Shown here: positions 57,900 to 64,000 of the stretch, one piece after another
Position numbering within the stretch: position 1 is the stretch's first letter
Layout: each line of letters begins with the position of its first letter
Source of the DNA: Hermatobates lingyangjiaoensis
Lineage: Eukaryota; Arthropoda; Insecta; Hemiptera; Hermatobatidae
Direction of reading: 5' to 3'
Length of the DNA: 64,000 bases
NCBI GenBank assembly: GCA_026182355.1
Contig: JAPFBL010001928.1
Span: 5,093,001 to 5,157,000, forward strand
Notes under the pieces: model-generated
What the model saw: only the letters and a program-made list of their open reading frames with translations
Databases searched by the model: none
Told to the model about the DNA's origin: nothing
Translations under genes and position numbers: made by a program

Positions 57900-58564
57900 C
57901 AGAGTTTCTCAAGCTTTATTCGACGCGGAACCCTTTTTGCTTCAGTAACTTTCTCGGGAACCCCAGATTTTAATGATTTTGTGCAATCATAATATAAATA
58001 TTTGCATATGCCTTTTTAAATAGTAAGTATGTTTAAAAACAAGTAAAAAGTAATATTACTGCAATTGTATTTTTCGAATAAAAATTACAATTAAAAGATT
58101 TTGACTTTCATAACTAGCAATTTTAACACAAGTTTATTTTGTAAGAATTTTTGACTTTATAGTTAAGAGTTTGATTCTCAAGTCAACCCCAGTATTAAGT
58201 ATACTTCGGTATTTAGTTTTTTTGGCAGTATAAAAGGAAAATCCGGTTTTATATAAGTAGGTAGTGGGAAGTGGCAGCGATGTGTGAAGTGCTACTTTTG
58301 CAGTAAAAGGAAATTCAGGAATCAGATAGCTCAAAAACTGACTAGTGATTCATTCTAAATATGAATAAAATGTTGACCACTTCTACTTACATGTATAAGT
58401 AGATATACACATTCGGTTTCATGATTTACAAGAAACACAGAATAAATCTAAACCCACTTAAAAAAAAATTAGAAACATGTTTTTTCTAAATTTTTTTCGC
58501 GGAACCTCAGACAGTTCGTTAAGGACCCTGGGTTCCGCGGAACCCATTTTGGGAACCTCTGCTG
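57900..58564. mobile_element. hAT-type miniature element, family 4
   Basis: Starts cagagtttctcaagc and ends ttttgggaacctctgctg. Flanking duplication ctttagtt (57892-57899, 58565-58572). Non-coding. Confidence 0.88.
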
Positions 58565-58579
58565 CTTTAGTTGAAACCA

Positions 58580-59300
58580 ACGGATTTCTTCAAGATTACA
58601 ACTAAAACATTGCCAACCTATTTTTACCCTAATCCCCTAAAAAATACTTCATCTCATATACTCTATAAATTTATAGCCATTAAAGGATAATGAAGAAGAC
58701 TTTATGCAAAATGTGTTTCAACAAAAATCACCAACCATATGAAGCTTTTTTTTTATGCAAGACAAGTTATTCCAGATAATTTTTTTACATAAACCCTTTA
58801 AAAAATCTTTCTTAGTATACATTGAACTTTACTATAAGTAAACATATATATTACCAAAAATAATGAACCGGAGATTTAATTAATTGACATATTGTAACGT
58901 GTTTACTCAATTTTGCCGATAAAAAAATTTCATATTTACTGCAACTTGAAACAAGTAAAGTACTTATAATGAATTACTTATTTTTATCTCTCTTAAATTT
59001 ATTAAAATAGAGGAAAACGGATCAGGCAAATGGCTACAGTGAAACTCAACAGTTGTTCTATTTTTGTAATTTTCCTTTTATTTACTCTTTATAAAGAATA
59101 CAAATTGGTCCGTCTGTTCGTGTGTGGGTATCTGTGTGAGCAGGATATCTCAAAAACGAAAAGGGCTATAGCAACTAAATTTCATATTTAAGTTCATGTT
59201 ATACCTGCTGAAAATCTTTAGTTCTGTTATAAATCTGTGCATACGGTTTTGATTTAAACCACTGTAGTTCTAACTTTTTACTTTCACATTTAATGTTAAA
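58580..59300. repeat. Partial copy related to the 1.6-kb repeat
   Basis: ttgaactttactataagtaa (about 58826-58845) is the end motif of 16602-18232. The later segment with gtgagcaggatatctcaaaa (59136-59155) is repeat-like. Limits uncertain. Confidence 0.4.
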
Positions 59301-61463
59301 TTAATAGAATGCAATGCGAAAGAAATTGACCTTCTGTTTGAAAAACTCAATATATTATTTTCTAATGAAAGGCCATAAAAGAACTTTCAAGGAATTTTTG
59401 TTTGCATAAAAGTGAGTTTTAATCAACAGATAGTCAAATTTAATCCGAATGGCAAATAAAAAAAGGCAAATAAATTAAAGAAAAAAAAACATGTGTTTGA
59501 AATGACTATCAGAAAGCATCAAAATTCTACTACCATGATATAAGTTACTCGTACAAATTTAGCTCTACTCTAACCAATTCACTGCAGTTAAAAGAAGTAG
59601 TATGCGCGTGTTAACAGTAGATTTTTTCCTTTTGTTATAAAAAATGTATGAAATTTTTACCGTGCAATATTCACATCAATATTAAATATTCACGAAATAT
59701 TGCCAACCTTTTTTTTACCCTAATCCCCTAAAAAAGATTCTCCCCTCATATACTCGTACCTTATGAGTATAGTTTCTGAATAACTAAACGAATGTGTTTT
59801 CCTGTTCTTCAGTATTGCTCTGAAACAATAATGTTATTTTCCACACCACGAACTATATATCTGACAAATCACATTAAGATTGGGGAAACCCTGGAGAGGA
59901 ATCTAGAAGATATCAGTTATCTCGTTAGTTATTGACTGATAGTAGCTGTCCTTGAGAACAACTAACAGACTTCAGGGTTATCTAGACACATGTTTCTACT
60001 TCTGCTCACGACAATGGTATAGGTCTGATATATCAGTCATTATAGCAACTAAGTATATTAAGCAAGATTTGAAACTACTTTCGCAATATCTGAGAAGAAC
60101 GTGTTATTATTGTATGATTAATGCTGAATTAATATGCAAGTAGATAAAAAAAACTGAATAGTTTTTAAACTTAAAAATCAATAATAATTCTTAAAATTAG
60201 GTAAGAAGTTACCTAAGCGGTTCTTAGGAATAAAACTGAGTTTAACTAAAAATGTTGAAGTTTTTTCGACTAGTGTTTTGTTATGGTGAAGTCCATGTGC
60301 TGGCTTGATCTAGTTTTGTCATCATCTAAAATTAGCTGGACTTCTTACATTCGGACCAGATGGTCTTGTCTGGTTGTTCAAAACATTTCTATGTATTAAT
60401 GCCTCTCAACTATTTGTTTCATTTACCAGTATTTATCTTGCCAAAAAGTTTTGTCTCTTTATTTAGAACAAACATTACTTTATGTTTGAAACGATTTTGT
60501 TGTTGTCAGAACTTTGTATAAACAAAGTTTATACAACAAAACTGGGGTGACGTCTAATGTTTAATGTTCAGGCCATATGAACTGAAGGTTGGATGCTCTA
60601 ATCAGTTAAATGAATTAGGAAATGTTATTTCTTGTTTTTGGGAAAGCTTTCTGTCATGCTGAATTTAGAGGACAAGATGAAATCGTCGTTAATGAGAAAA
60701 CAATTCCTGCCATGTAATGAAAACTAATTAAATTATTACTTCAAATACCATATGTTTATCTTTCCTGAAAAGAATGACTTATGAATAATTATACATTTTT
60801 GTAAATTAATTTATAAATTAAATTAAATAAATTGTTTTATTCCCTTTGTGGGAAAAAGGCAATTTTGTATTATCCACCGCCGTTTCTGTCATGTAGAGGT
60901 AGTAAATGTATATTTCTACTTTCTAGAAAGATTACTGTAATGTGGATAACAAACTTTTGAAACATGATTAAATAGTTATTTCATGGTTTGTCCTTCAGTA
61001 CTCATTTATAGTATGTTGAAGAGTGCCACTCATAGAGCTCTCATAGAGCCACTCCGGAGCTCTCATAGAGCCACTCCGGAGCTCTCATAGGGGTCAAGTG
61101 ATGCTTTATTTCTCTGCTCTAATTTTTGCAATAATATGTCAACAATCTTCTTAAATAGGTCTTTTTCATATTTAAGTAATTTCTCCCAGTTGGTTTACGA
61201 TTGGTCAAACAAATTACATAACATCCTAGTTTAAAATATTGGTTAAGACTTTGCGAAGTTTCGATTTCTCCAATTGGACGGACTGACAGCAGTGTAATAA
61301 CACCTCGTCGGCCTTTCGACAAACAGGTCTTCTGCACGCCATCAAATTCTCACCACTCGCCAAATCACATCAGCACAAAACATAGTTTACTCAGTAGCAA
61401 TTTTAAATTGAATTACTATGGTCATTATAATAGCTTAAATGTAAATCAGTTATTAGGTTAAAT
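59301..61463. other. No gene seen; 22-bp tandem at 61027-61090
   Basis: Three units of gagctctcatagagccactc lie at about 61027-61090. The small ORF at 61119-61337 is not recognised. Confidence 0.55.
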
Positions 61464-61943
61464 CAGTGTTTCCCAAACTTTTTCGAGTGACCGCCCCCTT
61501 GGGTCCATAAACCTATAACTCAACACCCTTCAATAATAATCAGATTCCTAGACTAAATAACTAAATGAGTAACATTTTAATAATTCAATTAAAATAATTA
61601 CTAATCGAATATTTATTTAGAATCCAATAGATGTATTGTTTGATAGCATATTCATGCAAAAGAATTAATATACAATAAAAGAAACTTAGGTGAGAAGATA
61701 CTTTTAACATAAAAATGAATTATCAAAACAAATAATTTTCAGAAACCGTTTCCAAGAAGTTTACACGTCGCGTTTACATTTAAATTTAGAAATTATATTG
61801 CATGAACATTTTCAATTTATCCAAAGATTCAATTCAATTTATCAATTTTCAAAAGAATCCCCCCTTCTTTTTGCATTACTGTCCCACAATATCTAAGCAC
61901 CGCCCCCAGGGGGGGGGGATACCGCCCACTTTGGGAAACACTG
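61464..61943. mobile_element. hAT-type miniature element, family 3
   Basis: Ends cagtgtttcccaaactttt and actttgggaaacactg. Target duplication ggttaaat (61456-61463, 61944-61951). Confidence 0.94.
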
Positions 61944-62059
61944 GGTTAAATGATAGTGACTAAACTATATAATCCTGTATGTTTTCAACATTTTGGTTTA
62001 TATTCGAAATCTAAGAAAGGTAACATAAAGAAAAAAATTAGAACTAATATTCAGTACTC

Positions 62060-62335
62060 TGGGTGGTAGTCCGGGGTTCGATTCCCACCTGGCCCTCGAT
62101 TTATTCATGAAGGAGGTGAATAAATCTTAGTTTGTCCCTCGGAGAGGACGTTAAACCGTCGGTCCCAAGCCTGTACGATGTCAGGTACTCTTTAAAGATC
62201 CCTACTCGAAATGCACTTGAGTTAGTCAAAATTTAGGTCTCCCAATGTAGAATCTATAGAATCACCGATCAAAACAAAAAGCCGGTAAACGGCTGACGTT
62301 ATCATCCGCTATGGGATCGGTTTAAACAATAAAAA
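62060..62335 (+). repeat. tRNA-derived SINE, short-tail subtype
   Basis: ggggttcgattcccacctgg (box B), gtccctcggagaggacgtta body, ending gggatcggtttaaacaataa. 5' head partly lost. Same tail type as 15666-15932. Confidence 0.88.
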
Positions 62336-62594
62336 ATATTCAGTAATAATAAAATAACTACAAATTGGAATAAGCCTTTCTGTTCTAAAATATGGGAATA
62401 ATGGGAAAGCTTCAATCGTGCTCTATGTGTATATGCATTTTTTGACTATAATGAATTTTATAGTAATGGGTTTATTATACTTCATAATTATACTTCATGA
62501 ATGATATTAAGAACAGTATAAGAATGATCAAGAAAAATATGGATTTTCATATTTTAACGAATTCACATTTTTGTTGTCCTCTAGATCCATGTTT

Positions 62595-63640
62595 GATATT
62601 TTTACGCTGACATCTAGATGTATGTCAAAATCAAACATTTTGATCAGCGCATAATCTTTGTGGATGTATAAGCAGATTATGTATCAAACATTTTGATCAG
62701 CTCATAATCTTTGTGGATGTATGAGCAGATTATGTATCAAACATTTTGATCAGCTCATAATCTTTGTGGATGTATGAGCAGATTATGTATCAAACATTTT
62801 GATCAGCTCATAATCTTTGTGGATGTATGAGCAGATTATGTATCAAACATTTTGATCAGCTCATAATCTTTGTGGATGTATGAGCAGATTATGTATCAAA
62901 CATTTTGATCAGCTCATAATCTTTGTAGATGTATGAGCAGATTATGTATCAAACATTTTGATCAGCTCATAATCTTTGTGGATGTATGAGCAGATTATGT
63001 ATCAAACATTTTGATCAGCTCATAATCTTTGTGGATGTATGAGCAGATTATGTATCAAACATTTTGATCAGCTCATAATCTTTGTGGATGTATGAGCAGA
63101 TTATGTATCAAACATTTTGATCAGCTCATAATCTTTGTGGATGTATGAGCAGATTATGTATCAAACATTTTGATCAGCTCATAATCTTTGTGGATGTATG
63201 AGCAGATTATGTATCAAACATTTTGATCAGCTCATAATCTTTGTGATGTATGAGCAGATTATGTATCAAACATTTTGATCAGCTCATAATCTTTGTGGAT
63301 GTATGAGCAGATTATGTATCAAACATTTTGATCAGCTCATAATCTTTGTGGATGTATGAGCAGATTATGTATCAAACATTTTGATCAGCTCATAATCTTT
63401 GTGGATGTATGAGCAGATTATGTATCAAACATTTTGATCAGCTCATAATCTTTGTGGATGTATGAGCAGATTATGTATCAAACATTTTGATCAGCTCATA
63501 ATCTTTGTGGATGTATGAGCAGATTATGTATCAAACATTTTGATCAGCTCATTATCTTTGTTGATGTATGAGCAGATTATGTATCAGACATTTTGATCAG
63601 CTCATAATCTTTGTAGATGGATGAGCAGATTATGTGCCAA
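62595..63640. repeat. 53-bp satellite array, about 19 units
   Basis: The repeat unit is 53 bases, starting for example at gtatcaaacattttgatcag (62681, 62734, and so on). Inner units are almost identical. Both edge regions are diverged. One unit near 63240 lost a G. Each unit contains tgatcag, and cataatct and agattatg form an inverted pair, as do gctcata and tatgagc. Confidence 0.97.
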
Positions 63641-64000
63641 CAATTATTGATCACTTTAAAAGTCGCACATTTTGATAAATTGCAATGAAATTTACCAGAT
63701 ATATTTGCACTTGGTTTGAAAATAAGACCTTTGTTTTTGGACAAATTCCATCATGGGAACAGTGCTGACGTACGTTCTTTCATTTGTAAATTTTTCTTAA
63801 TCATAGTGAATTTGCAAAGTACAATAAAAGTAATTTATTCGGAGTTTTTTTTTTAACTTTGCATCAGTAATAAAGTTTCAATTATCATAATACTTCGATT
63901 CTAAGCAAAGTAATTGCATAGCCGTTAACATAATTTAATAACATGTATTATAAATAATTTAAGCCGGAATTATTAATAATATTTCCATTTAAATTTTTAT
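63641..64000. other. No gene seen
   Basis: AT-rich right edge of the window. Confidence 0.5.

Noticed and set aside
62595..63640. CRISPR-like array
   Set aside because: Units are contiguous 53-mers without variable spacers in a eukaryotic setting. It is a satellite.

Overview
This is an intron-rich, AT-rich eukaryotic (animal) window with no bacterial, plasmid or organellar character. Spliced coding exons, long (TA)n tracts, tRNA-derived SINEs, hAT-type DNA transposons with 8-9 bp target duplications and many Penelope-like retroelement (PLE) copies dominate it. The SINE body and the TTAGG-like repeat traces fit an arthropod, perhaps a chelicerate such as a horseshoe crab, scorpion or spider. 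That placement is an inference at low confidence.

Two host genes are recognisable, both on the minus strand and both ciliary. The first is a CCDC13 homologue (coiled-coil centriolar-satellite/ciliogenesis protein). Three secure exons lie at 4892-5105, 2581-2726 and 260-392, with matching intron phases and a GxWRGRAQ-type signature. A probable upstream exon lies at 9212-9298 and a tentative first coding exon at 11924-12073. The gene continues past the left edge. The second is a calaxin (CLXN/EFCAB1)-like EF-hand protein, with its last exon at 50731-51000 and the preceding exon ending at 52811. Its 5' exons were not found. Most of the rest is intronic or intergenic and holds mobile DNA.

The striking feature is the PLE landscape. 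Fragments of at least four PLEs, with RT and/or GIY-YIG coding, end at or near (TA)n tracts (1250-2447, 6748-8338, 9604-10637, 27132-27412, 43420-44153). PLE 3' regions carry a hairpin of the form CUGANGA-N-stem-GAAA, resembling a hammerhead-ribozyme core with one extra nucleotide. Many (TA)n tracts are also separated by palindromes built from two head-to-head copies of PLE termini, each usually centred on or containing the same hairpin. Examples are 6171-6480 (perfect 151-bp arms), 34895-35569 (about 333-bp arms), and clusters at 26308-27731 and 34745-36890.

Other repeats are: at least eight copies of one tRNA-derived SINE; hAT miniature elements in several families with clear target duplications (22974-23461, 24167-24413, 48553-48969, 55693-56151, 57900-58564, 61464-61943); a hAT transposase remnant (32361-32530); an unclassified about 1.6-kb repeat (16602-18232, 29527-30612 and fragments); and a 53-bp satellite array of about 19 units near the right end (62595-63640). 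Long stretches between these contain nothing I can support as a gene.
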